Shown in pieces: positions 8,277-16,328 of a DNA stretch of 64,000 nucleotides (positions are counted from its first letter, which is position 1; every line of letters begins with the position of its first letter). The notes under the pieces are model-generated. The model had not been told where the DNA came from, did not search any database, and saw nothing but the letters and a program-made list of their open reading frames with translations. Source of the stretch: DASTCZ01 sp963704455 (GTDB lineage Bacteria > Acidobacteriota > Terriglobia > Acidiferrales > UBA7541). The stretch spans positions 2,976,001-3,040,000 of the forward strand of contig OY969905.1 in assembly GCA_963704455.1 (NCBI GenBank), read 5' to 3'. Made by a program: the position numbers and the translations under genes.

Positions 8277-9748
8277 CGCCGCCGCCGGCCTTTTTTCGCG
8301 CGCCGGCTTTTCGTTCGAGGCCGTGATTTCTTGCGCGAAGATTTTCTCGCCGGCTTCCCGTCGCGCGTCATCTCCTGCCGCCGCTTGCGCGCCCACCCGG
8401 GAATATTCTGCTGCAGCCCCCGCGCCACTCCCAGCGCGTCAGGCGGCACATTCTTCGTAATCACCGAACCCGCGCCGACAAACGCGCCATCCCCCACGCG
8501 CACCGGCGCCACCAGCGCGGAGTTGCTCCCGATGAACACGCGCTTGCCGATCGACGTTTGGTTTTTCTTTATGCCGTCGTAATTGCACGTAATCGTTCCC
8601 GCGCCGATGTTTGTCGCTTCCCCAATGCGCGCATCGCCCAGATAACTCAGGTGCATCGCCTTCGCGCCGCGGCCGAGCACCGCTTTCTTCGCTTCTACGA
8701 AATTTCCAATGCGAGCGCCTTCAGCGAGTTCCACTCCCTCGCGCAGGCGAGCAAACGGCCCAACCTGCGCGCCCGCCGCCACACGGCTCGCGTGCAGAAC
8801 GCAATACTGCTTGATCGCCACGCCTTCTCCTAATGTGACATCATTCAAAATGCTTCCCGCGCCAATGCGGCAATTTCCGCCAATCCGCGTGCGCCCCAGA
8901 AGTTGGACTCCTGCGGCGATCTCCGTATCCGCTCCAGCGATCACATCTGGATCGATCACCACCGTATCCGGAAATTGAATCGCCACGCCCGCGGACATCA
9001 ATGCGTCGGCCGCGCGTCGACGGAATGTGCGGTCCACTTCGGCGAGTTCCGCGCGCGTGTTGCAGCCCAGAATTTCCGCCGCGTCTGGCGCAACCTTCGC
9101 GAGCACCGTCTCTCCGCCATCTGCAAGCAGGCGGATCGCGTCAGTCAGATAGAACTCGCGGTGCGCGTTGTCCGGCTTCAGCTGCGCCATCACCGGCCAC
9201 AATTTTCCGAGGTCGAAGCAATAAATGCTGGAGTTGACCTCATTGATTTCCGCCTGATCGCCGGTAAGTTGTGACTGCTCCACGATCGCCGCCACGCGCT
9301 TTTCATCGCGCCGCACGATGCGGCCGTAACCCGTGGGGTCGCCAAGCACTGCCGTCAGCAGAGTCGCCGCCGCGCCGCTCTCGATGTGCGTGCGCATCAG
9401 TTGCTTCAGCGTTTCCGCGCGTACCAGCGGCGCATCTCCGGGCAGCACCAGCGCGTGCTTCGCGCCGCCCATCGCACGCCTCGCCGCCAGCAACGCGTGC
9501 CCCGTCCCGCGCTGCGGCTGCTGCAACACCGTCTTCGCGCCGAATGGCGCCACGATCGCCGTCACTTCATCCGCGCAATGTCCCACGACAACACACACTT
9601 GTCGCGCGCCGATCCCTTTGCACGCGCGCACCACATGCTCCGCGAGCGTGCGTCCTCCGGCGCTGTGCAAAACTTTTGCCAAATTTGATTTCAGTCTCGT
9701 GCCTTTGCCTGCGGCGAGCACGACCGCCACAAAGTTGTTCTTTGCCAT
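8273..9748 (-). CDS. glmU: Bifunctional UDP-GlcNAc pyrophosphorylase / glucosamine-1-phosphate acetyltransferase
   Basis: A 491-aa cytoplasmic enzyme making UDP-N-acetylglucosamine for peptidoglycan and LPS. The N-terminal uridyltransferase begins VVLAAGKGTRLKS. The C-terminal half is a left-handed beta-helix with hexapeptide repeats and the acetyltransferase signatures NFVEAKKAVLG, HLSYLGDARIG and GTITCNYDG. The frame extends 12 codons upstream, but ATG 9748 (MAKNNFVAVVL) fits the family. After the catalytic part there is an unusual, strongly basic tail of about 40 residues ending GRRRR, which could bind nucleic acid or membrane or simply be low-complexity drift. The gene meets rnr tail to tail with overlapping stops. 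Confidence 0.96.
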   Translation of the reverse strand: MAKNNFVAVVLAAGKGTRLKSNLAKVLHSAGGRTLAEHVVRACKGIGARQVCVVVGHCADEVTAIVAPFGAKTVLQQPQRGTGHALLAARRAMGGAKHALVLPGDAPLVRAETLKQLMRTHIESGAAATLLTAVLGDPTGYGRIVRRDEKRVAAIVEQSQLTGDQAEINEVNSSIYCFDLGKLWPVMAQLKPDNAHREFYLTDAIRLLADGGETVLAKVAPDAAEILGCNTRAELAEVDRTFRRRAADALMSAGVAIQFPDTVVIDPDVIAGADTEIAAGVQLLGRTRIGGNCRIGAGSILNDVTLGEGVAIKQYCVLHASRVAAGAQVGPFARLREGVELAEGARIGNFVEAKKAVLGRGAKAMHLSYLGDARIGEATNIGAGTITCNYDGIKKNQTSIGKRVFIGSNSALVAPVRVGDGAFVGAGSVITKNVPPDALGVARGLQQNIPGWARKRRQEMTRDGKPARKSSRKKSRPRTKSRRAKKGRRRR

Positions 9749-10085
9749 GGACGCGATTGTGGCGCGTACCGCGCGTTTTGACAATCACCAGGCTTGATGC
9801 CCTGTGCGTTGTGCGAAAGCCCCTCAATCTGAATTTCAGATCCACCGAACGGAGAAACCACCTAAAGTGTTTGTTTTGAATAAGATAGATGGGTCACCCT
9901 ATACGCAACACACGAGTCCAAAACGCGCAACCTCATTTAAAACATTGGCATCCCACTTATTGGCTGTGCGCCATGTGAAGCCCGCGGCACCCATGCCGGC
10001 GCCGGGCTTCACAAGTATGAGCAGGGGCAGAGCGGCTCGAATTTGGGCCGATCTTAAAAAATAAAATAGGGAGGGCCCTTCCAAA
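9749..10085 (+). other. Intergenic region between glmU and the barrel gene, with a compound hairpin
   Basis: No gene is supported here. A hairpin lies at 9975-10012: a perfect 10-bp outer stem (GTGAAGCCCG / CGGGCTTCAC) enclosing a 5-bp inner stem (CGGCA / TGCCG) with a CCCA loop. It lacks a following T-run, so it is not an obvious intrinsic terminator. It may be a structured 5' leader of the outer-membrane gene or a repeat element. A GGGAGG sequence 11 bp before ATG 10086 is the likely ribosome binding site. Confidence 0.5.
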
Positions 10086-10670
10086 ATGAGAAGGCTCGTG
10101 TGTCTCTTAGCAGTGTCACTTCTGTTTGGTTTTTCTGCTGCGGCGCAGGATAAGGCGGACGTTTTTCTAGGTTATTCCTATGTCCGGCAAACCTACGGTA
10201 ATGGCGTCAGCAGTTTCAACCTCAACGGCGGAGTTGCGCAGGTTGCCGCCTATCCCACGAGTTGGTTTGGACTTGTAGGTGAAGTCGGTGTATACGCGCC
10301 GGGAAGCATCACTGTAACTACTTCTTCCACCACGACTACCTCGACTCCCCCGGGCGCGGAGATCAGCTATCTTTTTGGTCCACGGATTTCATTCCGGCAT
10401 GGTCCGCTGCAACCCTATGTAGAGGGACTGTTTGGCGGTTTCTATACTTCGGCGGGATTGGAATCGGTTCTGCAGTCAGCCTCGCCGGCCGCATCCAACA
10501 ACACCTTCGCCATGGCGATTGGTGGCGGACTTGATCTCAAAGTTTCCCACCGCTTCTCAATTCGCTTGGCTCAGGTGGATTACTTTCTGACCCGGCTGCC
10601 AAATCCAGCCGCCGTGTCATTTACACAGAATAATTTCCGCTACTCAGGCGGAATTGTGTACCGGTTCTAA
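10086..10670 (+). CDS. Small outer-membrane beta-barrel protein
   Basis: A 194-aa protein with a clear signal peptide (MRRLVCLLAVSLLFGFSAAAQ, cleavage after AAAQ or so). The rest alternates polar and hydrophobic residues as in beta strands (VFLGYSYVRQ, FGPRISFRHG, YVEGLFGGFY, AMAIGGGLDLKV, FSIRLAQVDYF). It ends in YRF, the terminal Phe recognised by the BAM machinery. Size suggests an 8-strand OmpA/OmpW-like barrel without a peptidoglycan-binding domain. Substrate or role is not evident. It is a single gene, convergent with pheT across a GC-rich hairpin. Confidence 0.8.
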   Translation: MRRLVCLLAVSLLFGFSAAAQDKADVFLGYSYVRQTYGNGVSSFNLNGGVAQVAAYPTSWFGLVGEVGVYAPGSITVTTSSTTTTSTPPGAEISYLFGPRISFRHGPLQPYVEGLFGGFYTSAGLESVLQSASPAASNNTFAMAIGGGLDLKVSHRFSIRLAQVDYFLTRLPNPAAVSFTQNNFRYSGGIVYRF

Positions 10671-10729
10671 ATGCTTCACAGGCACAGCCATCCGCTGAAC
10701 TAGCAAAAGGCAAATCGCTGTTATCTTGA

Positions 10730-10752
10730 GGGCCGGCGTTTTCAGCCGGCCC
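10730..10752. terminator. Bidirectional hairpin between convergent genes
   Basis: A perfect 8-bp stem GGGCCGGC / GCCGGCCC with a 7-nt loop (GTTTTCA) lies between the barrel gene (ends 10670) and pheT (ends 10808). No T-run directly follows on either side; a T7 tract lies at 10771-10777 on the plus strand. A terminator role is inferred from position. Confidence 0.45.
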
Positions 10753-10807
10753 AAAGGATTTATGGTTCCGTTTTTTTGGGCCAGAGTCTTCTTGGCCAGT
10801 ATTTTGT

Positions 10808-12892
10808 TTATGCCGTCCGCAGCGTTGCGCTAAGTCTCTCAATTAGGACGGCGGCAATCCGGCCGGCAAATTCGCTCAGCTGAGTTTCGGTCAAAGTCGC
10901 CGTGTAGCTTTGGAATGTCACTCGTACAAGCAGGGAAAACTTTCCGGCGGGCATTTGTCCTCCTCGGAACAGATCCACCGCTTCAATTTCGATGATCTCT
11001 GGAATTCTGAGCGAGCGGATCTCGGCGGCTACATCCGTAAATGTCGTCCCGCCACCCAGTACCAGCGAAAAATCGCGCTCCACCGCCGGGAATTTGCTGA
11101 TGGGTGTGTAGCGCCGCGCTGCTCGCGCCTTTGAGCATGCTGCATAAAATGGTTCCAGCGGGATTTCCGCGAGAAAAATATCCTGCCGAAGCTTTAATTT
11201 GTCCGCCGTGCCGCGCGCAAGCTGCCCCGCGACTCCTTCCGTTGCGCCCGGGGTCCCCCCGCGAAAAGTAATCGCGCCACGGCGTGACGCGTGCAGCCAC
11301 GCAGGCCCGTTCGCATTCCAGCGCAATCCGCCGGCGAGTTCGCCCAACTGGTCAAGATCGCCCTTCAGGTCCGCAAACGAAAATTCGCGCGCCGCTTCTG
11401 CCACTCCTTTTTCCCGCGCATAGCCTGAAGCTCCCAGCGTGAGAATCGCCCGCTCCTCCGGCGCCTTTTCACTCCACCGGTACGCGCGCGCAATCTCGAA
11501 AAGCCGCAGGCTGCGCTGCCCGCGGTTCAAATTCCATTCCAGTGCAGCGACCATGTTGCCAATCCCGCTTGAGCGCATCACCGACGCATCCTCCGCCAGC
11601 GGATTCGCGATATGCACCGGCGCGTCACTTTCCGCCCGGAACATCGCGTCCACCGCGGGATCCACAATTGGAATCGTCAGGATTTCCTGGTAGCCGAGCC
11701 CTGAAAGCCGTTCGCGCAAGCGGTCTTCATCTGCTGCATTGGGAAGCCGGGCCGCGGTTGTCCGCGACGTGGGCATCCGAGCAACAAATTTGTCGAGCCC
11801 GTAATGCCGCACAACCTCTTCGATCAAATCTACTTCGCGCGTCACATCTGCGCGCCACGATGGCTGGCAGCATTCCCACACTGCGTCCGCCGAGCCTGCT
11901 TCGCCCATGTCTGTTCGCTTCGGCGCGAACCCAAGCGACTTGAGGATCGCCACGATTTCCGCGTCGGGCACATCTCCGCCCATCACGCGCAACAATTCAT
12001 GTCGTGCAAGCAGGAGCACGCCGGGCTGCGGTTTGCGCGGATAAACATCCACCACGCCTGCGAGAACTTCGCCGCCCGCCACCTGTTGTATCAATTCCGT
12101 GCAACGCCGAGAGGCCAGCTCTGCCATTTCGGGATCCGCGCCGCGCTCGAATCGCGTCGATGCTTCTGTACGCATGCCAAGCGTCTTCGCCGTCCGCCGA
12201 ATCGAGATCGGATCGAACCACGCCGCTTCGAGCAAAATGTTTTTGCTGGCGAATCCGATTTCGGAATCCTGCCCGCCCATCACGCCGCCAATGGCCACCG
12301 CGCGCGCTCCATCCGCAATCATGCACATGTCCGCGCCGAGCGTGCGCTCGATCCCGTCCAGCGTGCGCATTTTTTCGCCCGCCTTCGCGCGCCGCACCAC
12401 GATCCGGTGCTCTGCAAGTTTGTCGTAGTCAAACGCGTGGATCGGGTGCCCGAGTTCGAGCATCGCGTAATTCGTAGCGTCCACCACGTTGTTGATCGAG
12501 CCGTGTCCCAGCGCTTCAAGCCGTTTCTTCAGCCACTCCGGCGCCGGCGCAACCCTTACCCCGCGAATCACGCGCGCTGTGTAGCGCCCGCATAGCTCCG
12601 GGCTGGTAATCTCCACGCGCGCCGCCGCGGATGCCGCTTCCGCAATTTCCTTCAGCTTCGGCTCCACGCGCTTCAGCGGCAGCCGGTAAATCGTCGCGAC
12701 TTCCCGTGCCACGCCGTAATGCCCCATGCAGTCCGGCCGGTTGATCGTCAGCTCCGCATCAAACATCAGCCCCGCGGCGGTCTCTTCCACTGCGTCCACA
12801 GCCGTTCCCGAAAGTGACAGCCGCGAACGCACCTCCGCCGCCGGCGCTTTCGCGTCCACAAATTCCTTCAGCACGTCGTAAAGGATTTTCAT
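10808..12892 (-). CDS. pheT: Phenylalanine-tRNA ligase beta subunit, lacking the tRNA-binding (EMAP-like) domain
   Basis: A 694-aa subunit of the heterotetrameric PheRS. The start MKILYDVLKEFVD runs after only about 45 residues straight into LTINRPDCMGHYGVAREVA, where most bacterial PheT proteins (about 800 aa) have a roughly 100-residue EMAP-type tRNA-binding domain in between. The remaining architecture is intact: B3/B4 editing region, B5 domain, catalytic-like core (ISKFPAVERDFSLVL) and C-terminal anticodon-binding fold (FSLLVRVTFQSYTATLTE). Starts 12 bp after the pheS stop, so the two are co-transcribed. The missing domain looks like a genuine compact form, as both flanks stay in frame. 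Confidence 0.94.
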   Translation of the reverse strand: MKILYDVLKEFVDAKAPAAEVRSRLSLSGTAVDAVEETAAGLMFDAELTINRPDCMGHYGVAREVATIYRLPLKRVEPKLKEIAEAASAAARVEITSPELCGRYTARVIRGVRVAPAPEWLKKRLEALGHGSINNVVDATNYAMLELGHPIHAFDYDKLAEHRIVVRRAKAGEKMRTLDGIERTLGADMCMIADGARAVAIGGVMGGQDSEIGFASKNILLEAAWFDPISIRRTAKTLGMRTEASTRFERGADPEMAELASRRCTELIQQVAGGEVLAGVVDVYPRKPQPGVLLLARHELLRVMGGDVPDAEIVAILKSLGFAPKRTDMGEAGSADAVWECCQPSWRADVTREVDLIEEVVRHYGLDKFVARMPTSRTTAARLPNAADEDRLRERLSGLGYQEILTIPIVDPAVDAMFRAESDAPVHIANPLAEDASVMRSSGIGNMVAALEWNLNRGQRSLRLFEIARAYRWSEKAPEERAILTLGASGYAREKGVAEAAREFSFADLKGDLDQLGELAGGLRWNANGPAWLHASRRGAITFRGGTPGATEGVAGQLARGTADKLKLRQDIFLAEIPLEPFYAACSKARAARRYTPISKFPAVERDFSLVLGGGTTFTDVAAEIRSLRIPEIIEIEAVDLFRGGQMPAGKFSLLVRVTFQSYTATLTETQLSEFAGRIAAVLIERLSATLRTA

Positions 12893-12904
12893 CTCGATGG
12901 CCGT

Positions 12905-14029
12905 TTACGCGAACTGCCGCAGAAATCGCACGTCGTTTTGGAAAAAAACCTGGATGTCGTCAATCCCATATTTCAGCATCGTCAGCCGGTCCACTCCCAG
13001 CCCGAATGCGAACCCGTTTAATTTCGCCGCGTCGTATTTCACAAAATTGTAGACCGCCGGATTCACCATCCCCGCGCCGAAAAGTTCGATCCATCCGGAG
13101 CCTTTGCACTTCGAGCAGTTCGCGCCCGTCCCACTCACTCCGCTGCCGCCGCAGAAAATGCAGCTCGCGTCGAACTCCACCGACGGCTCTGTAAACGGGA
13201 AATAGCTCGGCCGGAATCGCGACTTCGTGCCCGGCCCGAAGAATTGCCGGACAAAACAATCAATCGTCCCCGCGAAATCGCAGAACGTCAGGTCCGTGTC
13301 CACCGCCAGCCCTTCGATCTGGTGGAACGCGAACGAATGCGTCGCGTCCGGGTTGTCGCGCCTGTAAACTTTTCCCGGTACGATGATCCGCACCGGCGGC
13401 TTCTGTTTTTCCATCGTGCGGATTTGCATCGGCGACGTGTGCGTGCGCAGCAGCCGCGTCTCTGCCCCGCGCGGCGTCTCCATGTAAAATGTATCCATAT
13501 TGTCGCGCGCCGGATGATGCTCCGGAATATTCAGCGCCTCGAAATTGTAGTAGGGCGTCTCGATCTCCGGCCCGCTCACCACTTGATATCCCATCGACAA
13601 GAATATTCTCTCGATGTCGTCAAACGTTTGCCGGATCGGATGCCTCGACCCCACCGCCCGCATCACGCCCGGCAGCGACAAGTCCACGCGCTCGCGCGCC
13701 ACCGCTCCCGATTCCGCGCCAGCCTCGATCGCGCGCCGCCGCTCTTCAATCGCCTTCTCGACGTGCGCGCGCAACTCATTCAGCCCCGCGCCCGCTGCGC
13801 GCTTTAGCTCCGGCGTCGGCGCCGCCGTCAGCCAGTTATTCGTGATCGCCGCCAGCACGCCCGACTTGCGCCCCAGCCACGCGTCGCGGAAAATTTTCCA
13901 CGAAGCCTCGTCCCGCGCCGTTGCCGCGTCGCGCGCAAAGTCCTCGCGCAACTCCGCGATCAACGGAGCAATCTGCTCTGCTCGCTCCACTCCCAGCGCG
14001 CCCAGCGTTTGTGTGGTTTTTTCTTTCAT
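12905..14029 (-). CDS. pheS: Phenylalanine-tRNA ligase alpha subunit
   Basis: A 374-aa class II aminoacyl-tRNA synthetase subunit. A helical N-terminal arm precedes the catalytic domain with motif 2 (PGKVYRRDNPDATHSFAFHQ) and motif 3 (GFAFGLGVDRLTML). A cysteine-rich element CIFCGGSG...CSKCKGSGW, the extended form of the usual PheS motif, lies in the C-terminal third. The open frame extends to 14149, but ATG 14029 (MKEKTTQTL) matches the family's N-terminal length; no convincing Shine-Dalgarno precedes it. First gene of the pheST pair on the minus strand. Confidence 0.94.
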   Translation of the reverse strand: MKEKTTQTLGALGVERAEQIAPLIAELREDFARDAATARDEASWKIFRDAWLGRKSGVLAAITNNWLTAAPTPELKRAAGAGLNELRAHVEKAIEERRRAIEAGAESGAVARERVDLSLPGVMRAVGSRHPIRQTFDDIERIFLSMGYQVVSGPEIETPYYNFEALNIPEHHPARDNMDTFYMETPRGAETRLLRTHTSPMQIRTMEKQKPPVRIIVPGKVYRRDNPDATHSFAFHQIEGLAVDTDLTFCDFAGTIDCFVRQFFGPGTKSRFRPSYFPFTEPSVEFDASCIFCGGSGVSGTGANCSKCKGSGWIELFGAGMVNPAVYNFVKYDAAKLNGFAFGLGVDRLTMLKYGIDDIQVFFQNDVRFLRQFA

Positions 14030-14165
14030 CGCGCGACTAGTTTTTTCTGACCGGTGTTTCTCTTTGAATTTGGTTTCTCTCTGAAATCGCAGACAAGCCC
14101 AGAAGATTACACCATCCCCCGCCAATTCCGTAGCGCGCGCCGCCCTCACAAATCCGTCTATGTCT

Positions 14166-14654
14166 TTACAAATCCAAATACACCCGCGCGCGCCACCCCA
14201 TCTCCGTCCGCGCCCCTCCGGACCCGTCGTATCTCACCTCCGCGCGCTCAATTGCAAATTGGTGATACGTCACCGCCTTAATCGCCACGCCCGCCGCATG
14301 CCGCGCACGATCGTAGCGCTCGCCATACACCGCCCCGCGCAGTCGCCCCTCGCCCAATTTCGTATCCAGCGACTCCACTTCCACGCGCGCCAGCGCCAGC
14401 CGCTCCGCGTCCATCACGGCCACAATCTCCGAGAGCCACGCGTAGAGCAATTCTTCGTCGCTCTCGCCCGTCAACTCCATCTCGCGCCGCTCGCTTTCGC
14501 GCACAACTCCCACGTCACCGGCAATCGAAATCAGCGCCAGCCCCGCGTTCTGAAACAATTCTTCGCGCACGACTCCGTATGCAACGAAGCCTATATCGGC
14601 AGGATGTTCGAGGATTTCAAATTTCGGGTTTGCGTGATCGATCCGGTCGCTCAC
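14166..14654 (-). CDS. Archease
   Basis: A 162-aa protein with the archease signature: FEILEHPADIGFVAYG near the N-terminus, LFQNAGLALISIAGD, then EELLYAWLSEIVAVMDAE and a C-terminal AVTYHQFAIE. Archeases bind metal and activate the RNA ligase RtcB; no rtcB is present in this window. GTG is the probable start codon. It lies about 35 bp downstream of the sulfurtransferase stop on the same strand and 136 bp upstream of pheS, so it may be part of a minus-strand transcript, without an obvious functional link. Confidence 0.85.
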   Translation of the reverse strand: MSDRIDHANPKFEILEHPADIGFVAYGVVREELFQNAGLALISIAGDVGVVRESERREMELTGESDEELLYAWLSEIVAVMDAERLALARVEVESLDTKLGEGRLRGAVYGERYDRARHAAGVAIKAVTYHQFAIERAEVRYDGSGGARTEMGWRARVYLDL

Positions 14655-14689
14655 GCCGCGATTCTACCGCACCTCGCGCGCCCGCAAAC

Positions 14690-15553
14690 CTACTTCGCCG
14701 CGGCCGCCGCGCCCTTCTCAATCGGCGCGCCGACCAAATTCCCCCACTCCGTCCAGCTCCCGTCGTAGTTCCGCACGTTTCTGTACCCCAGCAAATATTT
14801 CAGCACGAACCACGTGTGTGAGCTCCGCTCCCCAATCCGGCAATACGCGATCACCTCGCCGTCGCTGCGCACGCCCTTGTCCTCGTACAGCGCCCGCAGC
14901 GCATCCGCCGCCTTAAACGTCCCGTCCTCATTCACGGCCTGCGCCCACGGCACGCTGATCGCGCCCGGTATATGACCGCCCCTCTGCGCCGTCTCGCTCA
15001 TTCCCGGCGGCGCGATAATTTTCCCGGAAAACTCGTCCGCCGACCGCACGTCCACCAGCTTCGCCACGCCGGGATCTTCCAGCGCCGCAAACACATGCTC
15101 GCGCCGCGCGCGAATCGTCGAATCCGGCGTCTTCGCGCGATACGGCGCCACCGCGGGCTTCGGCGCCTCGGTCGTAATCTCGCGCTTCTCTTCCAACCAC
15201 TTCTTGCGCCCGCCGTTCATGATCCGCACGTCCGCGTGCCCGTAATATTTTAATTGCCAGAACGCCCACGCCGCGAACCAATTGTTGTTGTCGCCATACA
15301 CCACCACGGTGTCGTCATTCTTAATTCCGCTCGCGCTCAACAACTCCTTGAATCCGCGCTGGTCCACCAGGTCGCGCCGCACCATGTCCTGCAATTGCGT
15401 TTGCCAGTTCCAACCAATCGCGCCCGGCGCGTGCCCCTGCTCGTACGCCGCCGTATCCACGTCCACTTCCACCACCCGTATTTTCGGATCCTTCGCGTGC
15501 TCGGCCACCCACTCGGTCGTCACCAATACTTCCGGATGCGCGTAGTCTGACAT
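14690..15553 (-). CDS. Thiosulfate/3-mercaptopyruvate sulfurtransferase (tandem rhodanese)
   Basis: A 287-aa protein of two rhodanese domains. The N-terminal inactive domain begins VLVTTEWVAEH and includes GHAPGAIGWNW. The C-terminal active domain contains LVDVRSADEFSGK, GHIPGAISVPW and the active-site loop AYCRIGERSSHTW with the catalytic Cys. The final SWTEWGNLVGAPIEKG is typical. It transfers sulfur from thiosulfate or mercaptopyruvate to an acceptor such as cyanide or thiols. The open frame runs to 15868, but ATG 15553 has a good Shine-Dalgarno (AGGTGAGG) and matches the family start, so the longer reading is rejected. Confidence 0.93.
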   Translation of the reverse strand: MSDYAHPEVLVTTEWVAEHAKDPKIRVVEVDVDTAAYEQGHAPGAIGWNWQTQLQDMVRRDLVDQRGFKELLSASGIKNDDTVVVYGDNNNWFAAWAFWQLKYYGHADVRIMNGGRKKWLEEKREITTEAPKPAVAPYRAKTPDSTIRARREHVFAALEDPGVAKLVDVRSADEFSGKIIAPPGMSETAQRGGHIPGAISVPWAQAVNEDGTFKAADALRALYEDKGVRSDGEVIAYCRIGERSSHTWFVLKYLLGYRNVRNYDGSWTEWGNLVGAPIEKGAAAAAK

Positions 15554-15782
15554 TTGCCTCACCTCGCCATGAAATTTGGATCTCTGAAATTGATGCCCCC
15601 TAGAAAAAATTCCACCGGCCGCAAGTCTTTCTCCTTGAGTAAAGATCTCTGTTCGAGTAAGTCCCTCTCTCCGAAAGATTCTTCCTGCAGTGGTCCCGCG
15701 GTCTTCCTGTGGGCTAGACGTCCAAGCTAGCAAGATTTGTAAGTGTTGGCAACCGCTGGCCCGTGCATGCCGCACTCGCACT

Positions 15783-15815
15783 TGTAGCCCGTGTTTCCCC
15801 CGAATGCGGGCTACA
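15783..15815. repeat. Inverted repeat at the end of the 87-aa gene
   Basis: TGTAGCCCG and CGGGCTACA form a perfect 9-bp stem around a 15-nt loop, overlapping the TAG stop of the minus-strand 87-aa gene. It lacks a T-run. Its form resembles dispersed intergenic palindromes; no second copy with this exact stem was found in the window. Confidence 0.4.
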
Positions 15816-16074
15816 CGGGCAGCGCGAGCTTCCCATCCACATGTTCCAGCTCGATGCGGAGCAGCCAATCGAAATGGAATTTTTCGGCGGCGAACCAGCG
15901 CTCGATCGCGTCGCGGTCGGGCGCGTCAAATTCGACGAGCATTTTTCCTTCGATCAGGTTGAACATCGCGCGCCGCGCGGCGACGCTGCCGGTCCGCGGA
16001 AGTTGACGCGCGAGTTCTTCGGCGCCCTGCCGCGTGAGGCACGCGAGCGTGTGTTGCGAAATGTAGCGAGGCAT
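15811..16074 (-). CDS. Small DUF4242/ferredoxin-like-fold protein, 87 aa
   Basis: Begins MPRYISQHTLACL and ends HVDGKLALPV. ATG 16074 is preceded by AGGGAG at good spacing, which supports a real gene. The pattern of a short first strand, a helix (RQGAEELARQL), then strands around MLVEFDAPDRDAIERWF is like small alpha/beta ferredoxin-like proteins with MPxY starts (DUF4242, muconolactone-isomerase-like). The relationship is by pattern only. A perfect 9-bp hairpin (15783-15815) overlaps its stop codon and may end transcription. Function unknown. Confidence 0.65.
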   Translation of the reverse strand: MPRYISQHTLACLTRQGAEELARQLPRTGSVAARRAMFNLIEGKMLVEFDAPDRDAIERWFAAEKFHFDWLLRIELEHVDGKLALPV

Positions 16075-16210
16075 TGGGGCTCCCTAAATGTAGCGACGAG
16101 GATACGGTAGGGGAGCGGGAGGGAAATTACAAATGGGAGCGCGAGGAGAAATCAACAGCAGATCCTTTGGGCATCCTGAATGGATGCCATCAGGAGGACG
16201 AATTTTTTTG

Positions 16211-16291
16211 GCGCGCGCGCTGCCGCTGAACAATGCGAGCAAACTTGCGATTGATAGCGGCAGCTTCAACGTGATCGAGGACAACGCGTTC
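16211..16291 (+). pseudogene. Relic of a third DUF4139 gene
   Basis: In frame the segment reads ARALPLNNASKLAIDSGSF followed by NVIEDNAF. The intact DUF4139 protein at 20606-23353 has LRALWLKNTSDLVLDSGSF followed by NVIEDNAF. At DNA level, positions 16256-16290 and 22565-22599 are identical over 35 nt. There is no DUF4139 sequence on either side, so this is a decayed fragment. Upstream, 16119-16134 matches 20152-20167 over 16 nt, and 20152 lies upstream of the intact gene, suggesting that the relic derives from a duplicated locus that lost about 2.3 kb. Confidence 0.7.
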
Positions 16292-16328
16292 GGACTTCGT
16301 CGTAATTCAGTTGGTATACACTCTACGA

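Noticed and set aside
15640..15680. Possible tRNA T-loop (GTTCGAGT)
   Set aside because: Flanking bases do not form a 5-bp T-stem, and no acceptor or anticodon arm is found at the right distance.
15554..15868. N-terminal extension of the sulfurtransferase
   Set aside because: No similarity to rhodanese N-termini, and ATG 15553 has a good Shine-Dalgarno.
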